Of a stretch of 64,000 bases of DNA, positions 11,401-21,549 are shown one piece after another. Source of the DNA: Oxytricha trifallax (lineage: Eukaryota; Ciliophora; Spirotrichea; Sporadotrichida; Oxytrichidae); the NCBI GenBank assembly GCA_000711775.1, contig ARYC01001555.1, positions 1 to 64,000 on the forward strand. The letters are read 5' to 3'. The translations under genes were made by a program, and so were the position numbers. How positions within the stretch are numbered: position 1 is the stretch's first letter; each line of letters opens with the position of its first letter. Below the pieces are notes generated by a model. That model did no database searches, was not told the DNA's origin, and worked only from the letters and a program-made list of their open reading frames with translations.

Positions 11401-12688
11401 TACAATAGAGAGATTTAACATGCTAGAACCTTTGCCATACCAACCTCAAATAAGAAACGAAAACATCCTGACTCAATATCATCCATTAATGATAGACCCA
11501 AATAGAGCAACAGTTGAAAGTTTCAATTCTTTTTAGAATCATAATTTATCTAGTAGTATAGTTGTATAGAGTACTTTATAAAACTAAATTGGTAAGCCTC
11601 TGATTAAAGGAGGACCCCTCTCAATTCATTCATTTAACTAAGGTGGGAATAATAGTCAAGATAGTAGAATGAATTCTAGGCAATCTCAAGGCATGCCTTT
11701 AAATAGATAAGTTTCCACAATTGAACCAACTAATATTACTGAAGAGCTAATGTAACCAACATTTGATTCTTACATGCAAGGTGATCTTTAGTACCAAATG
11801 TAAAATCAGAGGATAGATCCTTTTCCAGGAAGATAGTTTCCAAATTAAAATATAAATAATGAAGCCTAAAATTCATAGGGTAGCCGATCATTTGCCTCGT
11901 CATTCTTACCAATGAAGAGAAGAGAGGAAATAGATATAGATGAGTAAATTAAGTAGTTCAAAATGGGAGGTAGCTAACCTAATAGAACTTAAAATAATTG
12001 GGAAAATTCACCTCCTATCTAAAGTTAGTAGTATGGTGTTGACTAATAATAAATGAATTCATCTATGTATGGTGGGGGCTCAACTTTAAATTAATAACCT
12101 TAAATGAATCAGACTTAATCTAGCTAAAATGCAGTCAGAAATAATATCCCTAAGTCAAATGAATAAATGGTTTTAGAAAATTAAGCCAAAATTTAAATGC
12201 TGGATCGAAAATCTAGCTTGCCAAGCAATAGATAGAACATTTTAAATAAATCTTAATAGTCCTTAGTTCCCTACTAATAAAATGCTTTGATGAATAGGAC
12301 TGGCTATAATCCAAGCTAACAAGATAATTAAGTCAATTTGCCTCCTCTGCCAGATATTGATATTAATAAATATGCAGGCTAAGAATTGCCTATAATTGAA
12401 AGATTTTTAGATGTCAGTCTTATTGACAAGGATTAATTAGAGTCAAAACATGCCAGGCATCATTTAGGATTAGGTATGCCAGAAGCAAGAGCCATTTTTA
12501 AACGTAACGGCGTTTAAACAATGCGAGAAATTATTGAATGGTATAAAAATAGTTGTTAATAAAATGGGTAAGGAGAGACTTAAATTGAGGTGCAGAGATC
12601 GATTTGTAGCAGCTAACTTACTTGCAAAATCATATCATTAATATTATTAACTGGGCATGCTCTTGGATATCAAATGATTTAATAGTGA
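8403..12688 (+). CDS. Large armadillo-repeat protein with Q/N-rich linker
   Basis: Open frames rich in TAA/TAG Gln codons run almost continuously from ATG 8403 to TGA 12686-12688. The N-terminal ~200 residues are disordered. From ~9065 to ~10400 there are hydrophobic helical repeats of armadillo/HEAT type, for example ELMLLALRVLLAFLQKFD, IGLIETIHESLDHDNELL and ALNGGIAHLIGALQKS. From ~10915 to ~12330 the sequence is Gln/Asn/Ser/Met-rich and disordered. The C-terminus has a short folded segment (PIIERFLDVSLIDKDQLE). Frame changes near 9020-9075 and 9390-9620, plus the IES at 10805, indicate interruptions; only the last has a clear pointer. An in-frame TGA at 8526-8528 means the true start may be ATG 8559. 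Probably a scaffold; no specific orthologue is named. Confidence 0.75.
10805..10905 (+). other. IES, pointer AGATA, 101 bp
   Basis: AGATA at 10805-10809 and 10906-10910, both in the same codon phase. Excision joins ERVD to KSRDKFQQYKDAL in one frame. Confidence 0.7.
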
Positions 12689-12752
12689 TTAAATTTTAGA
12701 ACTTAATTTTATGATAACACTTAATCTATGACTGCATACGAATATATTACAT

Positions 12753-14459
12753 TCATATAATGTTAATTAGAAAAATTAAAAATACAAAAATAAGCAAGTA
12801 AAATTTGATCATTGTAGCTGATAGTTTTAAATTTCTATAATCATACGGATTAATGTATTTCAAGCAATCTCTACTTTCATTGTTATTTACTAAATTCCAG
12901 TATTTCATTTGAGTTTCTAAATCTAAGCACTAACTGAACAAACTTCTGAATTTTAACTCATTTACAATAGCTTAATTTTAAACTGTAGGTTTAGGTTCAA
13001 CATAACATTACAACCATAACTAAGTTTGATTTCTATTATAGGTGTGACAATTTTGCAGATAGTTATTTAGTAAAGTTTTTTAAACCTCTGCTAGTTTTTA
13101 ATGTAAAAGGGGATATTAACAAACGCCATTTTAACTATTGCCATCCATAACACATTTACAAGGATACTCAATCAGTTTTTCAAGAAAGATTGGATCAGCT
13201 AAAGTAGGGCCATAATATTCACAGATTTATTACAGTGAGGGGTTACATTAAAATGGTTCTTTCAATACTTTACCTTAGAACCTAAACTTTTGTACAACAT
13301 AACATTAATTTCATAGCATAATTATTATGATAAGTTTAATTTCAGTAATCACAAAATTAGAATTGCTTATAATTAAATTACTATCAAAATATATTCGAAT
13401 GAATATTCCTGCATCTATAATTAACTACGATACCAGTTTTACATAACTCCTTATCCTCTGCAAATCCTCCAATATCAATACTATACATTTTTATACAAGT
13501 CATTATAGTTTTATCTAGAATTAATTCTCCGCCATTTCCAGGATCTATAATTTTACCAGCACATTTTGAACCTATCTGACAATTTTAATCTCTTACACAT
13601 GTTTCACCGTCTTATTTAAGTTTCTTACATTTTTTTGTGAGTGACATGTCACAATATAAGCCTATATTACACTATCTATCTCTTTAACATAATTGCTCTT
13701 CTTTGAAACCGATGCAATGAGAATTCTCGCAGTTATTTGAAATGCATTCATAAAACCTAAATAAATGGAGATATAAAATTATATTGATCCTCTAAATAAA
13801 AAGACTCATTACTTTTATAAAATGAATTGCCAATCATTTTCACATGCTGATCCAGGTTGCAGACTTTAAACCATAAGTGAGTATTTATCAACACATTAGG
13901 CATATAATTTCTTCTGCCCACTACTGCTGCTAATATTATTAAAAGTCAAATTTTTCTGTAAATTCCTTTCATCTGGCTATTCAAAATTATTCAAGTTGCA
14001 TTTTGCATAGGGTACTAGAATATTTTCTTCAAATGATCTATTATTTATTTGAAGGTAGTCTTCGTAAAGAAGTGTCGTTGAGTCATCGTAAACCTATGAA
14101 GAAACACAAGACTCTATGTAAATGTAAAAATCTGTGTTGTTAATTGCGGGAGGCGCTAATTATTGCAAAATTTGTTGATAAAATAACTCGACACCCCCTT
14201 TTTATTTTGAACAAATCTACTTAAAATTTATTCAATAATAGTAAGTCATGGTAGTTCTATTAAAAATGAAATCTGCATCTATAAAAGAACTTGTCAAGCA
14301 GGTGTTTTCGGGTGTCCCATTTGGTAAACCTTGGTTGCATTTCAATTTAGGGCAGTAATTATATATATTTTTCGATTGTGTATCTGTACCGATAGTTTAT
14401 TGAGTCGAAATGGAAATAAAAATTGAAAGTATTAGAGTGAGTGTTTTTAATTATTTCAT
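12753..14459 (-). CDS. Secreted Cys-rich protein with C-terminal membrane anchor
   Basis: The minus-strand frame starts at 14459 with a signal peptide (MKQLKTLTLILSIFISIST) and Cys pairs (YCPKLKCNQG, ENTCLTSS). Later segments are Cys-rich: CENSHCIGFKEEQLC, CNIGLYCDM, CKKLKQDGETC and CQIGSKC. This resembles Dickkopf-type Cys-rich repeats, which are abundant in ciliate surface proteins. A GT-AG intron of 56 nt lies near 13755-13810. A short interruption near 14225-14250 and a longer one near 13190-13390 are needed to pass TGA codons, including 13384-13386. The distal part has more Cys (CNPSLQQICEYYG, YPCKCVMDG) and ends with one hydrophobic helix (FYLLIFVFLIFLINII) before TGA 12753-12755. It is probably a cell-surface protein. 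Junctions other than the intron are approximate. Confidence 0.7.
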
Positions 14460-14653
14460 GTTTATGCATTTATAATAAATTTCTAATTCTTATAGTAAAA
14501 ACGCTCTATTTGCACGATTTTGGGATAAGTAAAATCTTTTAGAATTCCTGATGTTTAATTAGTAAATAGCAATAAGATTTTAGTTACTAAATATTTGAGA
14601 TTCAAACTTACTATAATATTAAATTTAACAACTTAAATATCTTTCTCCTAGAA

Positions 14654-15699
14654 ATGAAAAGTGCTCTTATAGCAACTCTTATCGGGTATGCAGCTTGCCA
14701 GCAAGTCTTTGACACTTCATCAAAGATTGAGATTTCTTAAGAGAAATGGATGGGCCTCAACAATCAACCTGAAATTTACGACAGCGTTTCAGAACTTTTC
14801 TTGAATAACGACTCTCAGAAACTATCCGATTGCAAACCTGGAGTTGTTACCTGGTAGGACTGCGATTGTGATGGCATTAAAATATTACTTGATATTGCCA
14901 TAAAAATGTATTAGATTAAAGAAGCGAATATTAAATCATTATATTTTACTTAATTTAAATGCTACTCTCACTCTTTTTACAATCCCTTATAATTATAAAT
15001 CTTGTATAAAATTAGTTAATACTATGTGGAAAATATCGAAGATAAAGGCACTCAATATCATTCAGTAAAATTAAACATTTCCTCTCAGTAATGTGATGTT
15101 AGTGCTTAAAACTCATAAAATGAGGCAACTTTACACAAAAAAGATTAAGCAAAAACAAATAATATTTTTTTTAGAAAATTGATAATTCAAGGTAAGGAGA
15201 TAAGTCAAAATATCAATATTTTATATTCAAATTGTTTATCCTAATTTAGTTCTTCCAATCCAATAGTATTATATTATTCATTTTGTCTATGGCAACTTCC
15301 AGACTGATTTCTAAAACACTTACAGCATCCCAGCTCCCGCAATTAAGGGACAATCAGTCAAGCTTCATTTAAGTGGAGTTTTCACAGATTCCGCTCAGGT
15401 GTCCGGTGTAAAGGTCTACGTTGAATGGAACAAGACTCCTCTTTATGTTAACGATTTCCCAAGATCTGTATCTGCTTAACCTGGAGATACCTACACCGAC
15501 GATATTGACTGGATGATTCCCTCATTTTATAATATATAGACATACTTTGAACTAAAAGCTTAGCCCCTCCCCAAAAAATTACAATTAATAAAAATACTCA
15601 TTTGCTCCATCAGGTTAATACTAAGCTTGGGTTAGAATCCACGACAAGCAAAGTACCCCTGAGATTTATGGTTGTGCTTTGGCTAACTTCTGCTTCTGA
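14654..15699 (+). CDS. ML (MD-2-related lipid-recognition) domain protein, 183 residues after IES removal
   Basis: ATG 14654 starts a signal peptide (MKSALIATLIGYAACQQ). Removing IESs 14871-15288 and 15521-15596 leaves 552 nt, exactly 184 codons to TGA 15697-15699. The product has the layout of ML/NPC2-like proteins: VVTWQDCDCDG near residue 70, YSIPAPAIKGQSVKLHLSG, VSGVKVYVEWNKTPLY, a DDIDWMIPSFAPSGQYQAWV strand pair and a C-terminal YGCALANFC. ML domains are secreted or lysosomal beta-sandwiches that bind lipids or sterols. That role is inferred from fold similarity. Both IESs have long, unambiguous pointers, so the structure is well supported. Confidence 0.85.
14871..15288 (+). other. IES, pointer ATGGCA, 418 bp
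   Basis: ATGGCA at 14871-14876 and 15289-15294. Excision (418 bp) joins DCDCDG to NFQTDF in phase. The removed block is AT-rich although it reads open for a while because only TGA is a stop. Confidence 0.85.
15521..15596 (+). other. IES, pointer CTCATTT, 76 bp
   Basis: CTCATTT at 15521-15527 and 15597-15603. Excision yields WMIPSF-APSGQYQAWV. Confidence 0.88.
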
Positions 15700-16991
15700 G
15701 CAACCATTTATTGAGTAGGAAAGATTTATATTTCCTCTCAATTCGCTATGTAATTCTATGAACCTGTGACGTATTAAGAATCACAGGGGTTTATATATCG
15801 ATGAGGTGATTTAATTATTAAGCAAAGATATTTTCAAAGAATGTAACAAAAACTAATTAATTTCATTAACACCAGAACACAATAGCAATTAAGGGCTTAA
15901 GCACAAATAAATTCATAGTTTATTTAACGATAATCTGACTTACTGACTGAAAATTAATAGTTCTAAACATATTTAGAATATATCTTTTGCTGAATAAGTT
16001 AAACAAATAACCATTATATCAACTGCATAAAGATCTAAAATTCTTTCTTATATAACTTAATTTAAAGCAATTTATAAAATATTAATAATATAAATAGCCA
16101 TTTGATTAAATTTGAAATATTCTATTTGCTAAATTAACTTAAAAAATGATTTTTTTCTTTCTTTTCCCAAATTTTTTTAAAATAATTTTTTCTGAATGTA
16201 CTAAACTTATGAGATCATTAAAAATTTTTAGGGCAAAAACATTAAAATTCATGATTCTTTTGATATTAGCTCTTAATTACTAGTTCTTACTATAATTTAT
16301 TTATATTTAATTTTTTAAATCATTAAATTTTAACAGTATTTTTATTACTTTCAAACATAAATAAAACTTAAATAATATTTTTATATCTTTACTATTGTCA
16401 TAATTTGTTATACTTTCAATTTTATCTATATCTAATATTTATGTAATAACTCTTTTATATCAAATCAGTACTTAAATTATCTATTTTCATTTGAGTTTAA
16501 CTTGAAGTTATAATAAATTTTAATAATTTGTGGCAATTACATATTTACTATGTATTATAAAATCTAAATTGTTAAATTTTACAGTATATCTTCAATACAT
16601 AATTTAAAAACTAGATATTTGGCTTAAATTCTTGACTACTATATTTATTTAATTTTAGTACATTTATTTTTATTCTTTTTTTCTTATCTATAAATGTAGT
16701 ATATAACTTTTATTTATAGAAATTCTATATTATTTGTGATTTCCTATAAAATGGATCCATTATAAAATTTTATAATCATTATTGAAACTAATTAGAAAAA
16801 TTTTAGTTATAATAAAATTTCACAAGTTAAGTGATATTTAAAAGCATTAAAATATTTTATCATAAAATTTCTATTCATATATTCTAATTAAAATTTTCTA
16901 TTTGTATATTTAAGATTGCTCTCAACTATAGACATTACGAAACAAATCATAGATAAATAGAAATAAAGAAAATATACAAATAATAATTAAA
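15700..16991. other. AT-rich intergenic region, 1.3 kb
   Basis: After ~150 bases of possible 3' flank the sequence is AT-rich and low in complexity. No gene, RNA or repeat could be supported. Confidence 0.5.
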
Positions 16992-18975
16992 ATGATTTCA
17001 AAGATCAATATCTTCTTGATAGTGGTTTTCCAAATTTTGGTTTAAACTCAATATTCTGTATTATTTGAAAAATTTAAATAAATATATGCTGTAAATTAAT
17101 ATAATAATTTCAATATAATACATATCAGTTAAATTTCCCATAATATTTTCTTAATTTTTATGAAATTATTTATACACAATTATAAAATTATTTAAAATCT
17201 TAATAAGAGTTTTAGTTATCAGAAATTTTGACAAAATTTATGATAAATATTACTATCTTAAAAAAATTATATACAAAACCTTATTTATTTCTTTATTATT
17301 TTGATCTTTTATTTCTTTCAAATTTAATTGGCATAAATATGTAAACTATTAAGATTATATATTTAAATTGTAAATTTATTAATGCAATAGCACATTCTCA
17401 TGCTGAGGAGATTGAGACATACAAAAGATTGCTCTAAGAACGCAGAGAACAAGAAGAACTATTGTAAAATTCACTCCAGACTCCCATTATTCCAGACAAA
17501 ATTAATCAAGAAGATGTTGATCTCACTTACACAGTTTAAGATTCAGATATTTAAATTAAAAAATGATGGATTTATTCTAAATGTTTAAGTGAGCTTTTAT
17601 CATGCCAATGTTCCTTATACTTTTTATTTAAGATATCTACAACAGCTTAGATGATGAAGATTTTGAAGAAGAGACATCAGCCAATCAAGTTATTTAATGT
17701 GATAAGTTATAAATTTATGATTAATTTGTAATCAAGCTGAGAGCCGAAACAGGACAAGAAGCACTTACAGAACACAAGAAGAATTATTGGAAAGTCAAGC
17801 TAACGGCACTCTTAATTTAAAGAGTAGATCGTCATATAGAGGAGGAAGATCATCATACAGCTACAGCGGTGGTTACTATGGGGGTTATTATTTAGACTAA
17901 TTAAACAATAATTTGAATAAATTAATAATATAAGATAAGCAAACAATACTATAGAAGCTATGGAGGTTACTATGGATATGGTGGATATGGAGGCTCTTCT
18001 GTGATTATAGTGGGCTACTATAGTCCTACTTATGGTTATTATAATAGCTATGATAATCTCTGCAGTAATATGACTTGTGAATTCTGCTGTGTTGATAATA
18101 TTTTAATGTATTTTATATGTTGATGGCAAGTGTCAAACAGACGAGTACTGCAAGGAAATCGCCCCTTCAGCTCTTGCTGGATTTATCTTCTTTGTCATAA
18201 TGATCGCTTGTTGCTGTTGCTGTTGTGTAGCAATTCACTTTAAAAATATACCTTAAAACTCTTTAATTTGTTTAATCCCTTATTTATTGCAAGATGCATT
18301 AGGAATGCTAACCACAAAGATGAGCATTTCTTCGATGGCAACCGTAGTTTCCACTCTCATTCATCTCACTCCTCACATCACAATCATCATCATGTATAAT
18401 TCTAAGACCCCAATGCACTTCAACAACCACAAAATCAACCCCCAGTATTCTACAACGCCCCTCCCCAAGGTGGCTACCCAGGCATGATGCCACCTACTGG
18501 AGTTTATGACATCAATCAACAACCAGCTTATCAACAACCCCTGCTTGGACCAGATGGTTAACCACTCCCCCCACAGGTATATCCACATATGCAAGGAGGC
18601 TATCCATAAATGCAGGGAGGATATCCAGCTGCACCTAACTACTACGATCCAAGCTAAATGCAGTAATAGTAGCAGTATCCACCAGTTGATGGAACTTAAC
18701 AGACAGCAGATGTGACTCAAGAGAGAAATTACTCTTTCTATGATCCAGCTACATAACAACACACTTTTATAATTTATATACTATTTCCAAAATTATAGAA
18801 TATTTAATTGATTATTATAATTATAAAATATTTATTTATCAAACTTAATTTGTATTTTTAAATTTAAAAATATAAAAAGGAACTTATAAATAAAGTAGAC
18901 ATTTTTATCTAAATAAATATTGTTAATTTATAATAAGAAACTGTATAAATATAATTTAATAAAGTAAATATTTGA
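16992..18975 (+). CDS. Single-pass Cys-rich surface protein with Gly/Tyr- and Pro/Gln-rich regions (paralogue A)
   Basis: ATG 16992 starts a signal peptide (MISKINIFLIVVFQILVQ). Six IESs are removed using pointers ATTCT, AGATAT, AATCAAG, ACTA, TGTTGAT and GCAA. The exons up to the last pointer then total 684 nt, a multiple of three, which supports all six. Order: a helical acidic stretch (IETYKRLLQERREQEELL), a Gly/Tyr/Ser-rich stretch (GGYYGYGGYGGSS), a Cys cluster (CSNMTCEFCCVDGKCQTDEYC), a membrane helix (ALAGFIFFVIMIACCCCCC) followed by basic RCIRN, then His/Ser-rich and Pro/Gln/Gly/Tyr-rich cytoplasmic sequence. The frame stays open to TGA 18973-18975, but sequence after ~18770 is AT-rich, so the real end may be earlier or reached through another IES. 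The Cys cluster matches paralogue B at 19971. Function unknown. Confidence 0.8.
17053..17393 (+). other. IES, pointer ATTCT, 341 bp
   Basis: ATTCT at 17053-17057 and 17394-17398 in the same codon phase. It separates the signal peptide from the mature part. Confidence 0.75.
17545..17630 (+). other. IES, pointer AGATAT, 86 bp
   Basis: AGATAT at 17545-17550 and 17631-17636. Excision joins VQDSD to IYNSLDDEDFEE. Confidence 0.8.
17683..17729 (+). other. IES, pointer AATCAAG, 47 bp
   Basis: AATCAAG at 17683-17689 and 17730-17736. Excision joins TSAN to QAESRNRTRS in phase. Confidence 0.8.
17896..17947 (+). other. IES, pointer ACTA, 52 bp
   Basis: ACTA at 17896-17899 and 17948-17951. Excision keeps the Gly/Tyr-rich frame. 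Confidence 0.65.
18090..18117 (+). other. IES, pointer TGTTGAT, 28 bp
   Basis: TGTTGAT at 18090-18096 and 18118-18124. Excision restores the CCVDGKCQ motif, which has a match (CCENGVCQ) in paralogue B. Confidence 0.85.
18230..18288 (+). other. IES, pointer GCAA, 59 bp
   Basis: GCAA at 18230-18233 and 18289-18292. Excision places basic RCIRN directly after the membrane helix, a normal stop-transfer arrangement. Confidence 0.7.
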
Positions 18976-19970
18976 AGTATTATTTTTATAAACATTAACT
19001 GTTTTATACATAATATATATTATATAATGATTAAAAGGGCCAAAAGTAATATATAAATTTATTACTTTAAATGGAAATTATCAATTTGAGATAATTGAAT
19101 TTAATTCTTAAATTATTGCAACTATTACAGTTAATCTAAATTTTAATAAGTGATATATTAAAATTTACTTTAATTAATTTAATTTCAAACTTAATAGCCA
19201 AACGGTCAACAATGAAAAGTAAATTCTTTTTGAGTTAATAAATATAGAAAAAAAATCAATAAATCTTTTAAATTAATTTAAGCTTAGTTAATAATTACTT
19301 TGTCTACCAGATTTTTACATATATGAAATAAAGTGAAGAAATTAATCTATTTTAATATTTTCCGATTTCATAAATATGCATATATTTCAAAAATAAATGC
19401 ATATTTATTGGAAAAATTGAGTATTGTACCTTAAAATAGGTAAAATTTTTAACAAGATGCAATAATAATTTCGATACTTTTGAAGATAATAAATTACAAA
19501 TCTTATTCATAGTAGCATACACTATATAATAGAAAATAATATATTACATGACTAATTAATTGAGTAATTAATAAATTAATAAAAAATAAGCATTTCACTT
19601 CTTAGAGGTAAAAAATATTAATAATAATTCACTTTAAGAAAATAAATAATTAAGTTTATCTCCACAACCTTTTAGTATTTATTTTTTAATTTTTGCTTTA
19701 AAAATGCATCACATTAACAATGTTTTTAATATTGAAAAAATTCAAGTTATAATCACCAGACACAATGAATTTCTAAGAAAATGGCAAAATAATTACTATA
19801 GTGACTCTTGTTAACTTAATAATTAAATAGTTAAAAACTTTTATTATAAAAGAAAACTTAAAGGTCTAAATCCTCGCTTAATTGCAATCAATGTGTAGAA
19901 TATTGGAGATTGAATGAATATTTATGACAAATAAAATTAAATTTTATAGTAAATTAATTTTTAATAACTA
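18976..19970. other. AT-rich intergenic region, 1 kb
   Basis: Only AT-rich sequence; nothing could be supported. Confidence 0.5.
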
Positions 19971-20953
19971 ATGAAGAAGAACGTCGCTTTGTTTGCACTT
20001 GTAACTTGCGGAATCATTTCAATGCTTTCCAGTCAGATCTTATCCTAAAAATATATTTAAGAATATTTCTAATTAATGAATTCAATTTATTGATAGTTCT
20101 TTGATTTAAATAATTGAATTTCACTTATTTAATAGCATCTGATTAACTTTTGGTTGATTCCAACAGTCATGTTATAAACTTTACATAAAAAAATTTGACA
20201 TAAAGTTTAAATATTACTTAAATACAAGAATTAATGTTAGAGTGACCCAAGCAGACGATTCTTCTTTGCTATAAAACTCAGTTGAAGTAGAAGCCTCAGC
20301 CACAGTGGACTTACATCACGACTAAGACTCAGAAGTCAATGTTCATAGCAACAGCTCATCAATCAATTCAAGAGTCAGAACTTAATACAGAAGCCAAGAT
20401 GCTTTAGATTAACTTGGAGAGACCTCATCGGCTCTTTTGAATCTTAGAAGCAGATCATATAACAGATTAAATTATGGCTACTACTCCTACAACTATTTTT
20501 AGCAATTTTTTGAGAAGGCTTAACTAAATTGTTATATTGACTGTTCCATTTTTTATTGATAACTACGGCTTCTTCAACTCCTCAGATTGGGCATGCAGAC
20601 CAATGAACTGCACACACTGCTGCGAGAACGGTGTATGCTAAGAGGACGCTCGTTGCGTTGAGATGACTAAGACTGACCCCAGAGCTACTTTCTTCATTTA
20701 TTGCTTCTGGGCTATGTTCGGTTGCCTTATTATGGTCTTTATTCTTAACTCCGTAAAGAGAAGACAACACACTGTCCTTATCAATAAATTGCAAAGCATG
20801 TCTGCAGGTTGTAATTTGATTTATTAGTTATACTATTAAATTAATATGTAAAAAACATAGGTTCTTAAAAGTTTTGTTAAACATTTTTAATATTTTTATG
20901 AAGCAGGTTAAACCAGCAATTCTACAACTGATGGTTACCAAAAAGTACAGTGA
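19971..20953 (+). CDS. Single-pass Cys-rich surface protein, 217 residues (paralogue B)
   Basis: ATG 19971 begins a signal peptide (MKKNVALFALVTCGIISML). Exons 19971-20048, 20209-20490, 20561-20803 and 20903-20953 are 78, 282, 243 and 51 nt, each a multiple of three and free of TGA, giving 218 codons including TGA 20951-20953. The ectodomain is Ser/Asp/Asn-rich with NYGYYSYNYGFFNSS and a Cys cluster (CRPMNCTHCCENGVCQEDARC). One membrane helix follows (ATFFIYCFWAMFGCLIMVFI), then KRRQ and a short tail. The cluster and topology match paralogue A immediately upstream, so they arose by duplication. No known receptor family was recognised. Confidence 0.88.
20049..20208 (+). other. IES, pointer AAATAT, 160 bp
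   Basis: AAATAT at 20049-20054 and 20209-20214, both on a codon boundary. Excision joins SQILSQ to KYYLNTRINV. Confidence 0.7.
20491..20560 (+). other. IES, pointer AACTA, 70 bp
   Basis: AACTA at 20491-20495 and 20561-20565. Excision joins YYSY to NYGFFNSSDWACR. Confidence 0.85.
20804..20902 (+). other. IES, pointer GCAGGTT, 99 bp
   Basis: GCAGGTT at 20804-20810 and 20903-20909. Excision gives the C-terminus SAGQTSNSTTDGYQKVQ and TGA. Confidence 0.85.
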
Positions 20954-21549
20954 TTTCAACAAAACACTGAGACTTTAATAAATAGCAAATGATATAGCGT
21001 TATATTCACTTTAACAATAATCTAAGGATCTTTGTAAATTTATAAGTTAATGATAGAGTTAGGAGGAAAAGGAGCGATTTTTTACAATTAAAATTTATAT
21101 GTAAAAATAGGCTAAATATGGCAAAAATTAATTCGGTAACTTCTAAGTCTATCACTTATTTATTCAATGTCATTTAAATTAAGATTTATTTCACATTTCT
21201 TGTTCGCCCGAAAATATAAAATACTCCTGGTTAAGTCTCATGCATTTTATATAAGTTTATAGGTTTTTATACATAAAGAACTGATAATTATTTAACGTGA
21301 TTATTAACTTCAAATAAGCTTATAGTAAATAATTTAAAAAACTTAAGGGGAGGAAAATATTTTTTTAAAAGAAAAGTTTTAGTCAAGTATTCTTAATTAA
21401 TCCTTAAAAACTTTGTATATATAAAATTTGTTAGTTTTATGTGCAGAGAGTACAATAAAATACTTAAAGCAATTGAATGCCTCAATATTTCATTTCATCT
21501 CAGGGTTAAATTTTGATTAGAAAATTTAGTTGGTGAATTCTTAGTTTAT
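20954..21549. other. Convergent intergenic region
   Basis: Between paralogue B (plus) and the NEK gene end (minus). On the minus strand 21490-21548 still looks faintly coding (EFTNQIF), so the kinase may end a little further down. Otherwise AT-rich. Confidence 0.4.

Noticed and set aside
18236..18315. Alternative IES boundary with pointer CAC (18236-18238 and 18313-18315)
   Set aside because: It preserves frame, but the GCAA pointer also keeps frame, is longer, and leaves a basic stop-transfer segment after the membrane helix.
18373..18762. 129-codon minus-strand open frame
   Set aside because: Shadow of the Pro/Gln/His-rich tail of surface paralogue A; hydrophobic low complexity only.
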